Shown one piece after another: positions 63,988 through 64,000 of a stretch of DNA of 64,000 bases. Within the stretch, counting starts at the first letter, position 1; each line of letters opens with the position of its first letter. The position numbers and the translations under genes were made by a program. Source of the DNA: Zygaena filipendulae (Eukaryota; Arthropoda; Insecta; Lepidoptera; Zygaenidae); NCBI GenBank assembly GCA_907165275.2, contig OU015657.1, positions 13,353,001-13,417,000 on the forward strand, in the 5' to 3' direction. Below the pieces are notes generated by a model that was not told the DNA's origin, made no database searches, and saw only the letters and a program-made list of their open reading frames with translations.

Positions 63988-64000
63988 AGCTCGATCAAGT

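Overview
The window looks like nuclear DNA of an insect, most probably a moth or butterfly (Lepidoptera). It is AT-rich with short GC-rich islands, has no operon-like gene packing, and is full of dispersed repeats of a type I associate with lepidopteran genomes: many copies of a repeat whose head resembles GCTGTGCCCCGCGGTTTCAC (called family L here), a tRNA-derived SINE with a poly-A tail, LINE 3' ends and numerous short inverted-repeat transposons (MITEs). The species call is inference from repeat style and cannot be proved without a search.

I find no intact protein-coding gene that I recognise. Most open frames are short, lie inside repeats, or begin at non-ATG codons. The coding traces that can be supported are remnants of transposons: an acidic N-terminal reading frame inside a piggyBac-like element flanked by TTAA (58208-59184); a broken zinc-finger C-terminus and a short 5' exon inside a pogo/Tigger-like element flanked by TA (36851-37833); and the C-terminal end of a LINE reverse transcriptase (31150-31362). 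One 180-codon ATG frame at 7667-8209 is unexplained.

Layout. 1-9 kb: L copies, MITE A1, a SINE and a reverse SINE fragment. 9-22 kb: LINE tails, sparse repeats and a run of GC-rich, homeobox-site-like islands (12.5, 14.3, 16.2, 18.0-19.6, 21.1 kb), then MITE B1. 22-31 kb: L copies, a hexanucleotide-tailed retroposon, and a 767-bp hAT-like element with a perfect 8-bp target duplication (27364-28146). 31-43 kb: LINE end, three family-D MITEs carrying palindromic TGACGTCA sites, a 441-bp near-perfect inverted repeat (33942-34382), a tandem duplication (34490-35223), the pogo-like element and a foldback MITE (39682-39914). 43-50 kb: family-C MITEs, one of them containing other inserted repeats. 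50-55.5 kb: a cluster of GC-rich islands. 55-64 kb: MITEs A2, B2, A3 and C1, the piggyBac derivative, and more L copies.

The best reading is a gene desert or very long intron, with candidate regulatory islands separated by layers of mobile-element insertions. The three family-B MITEs each show a 4-bp target duplication (ATTC, AAAT, ATAT), which defines their ends from this sequence alone.
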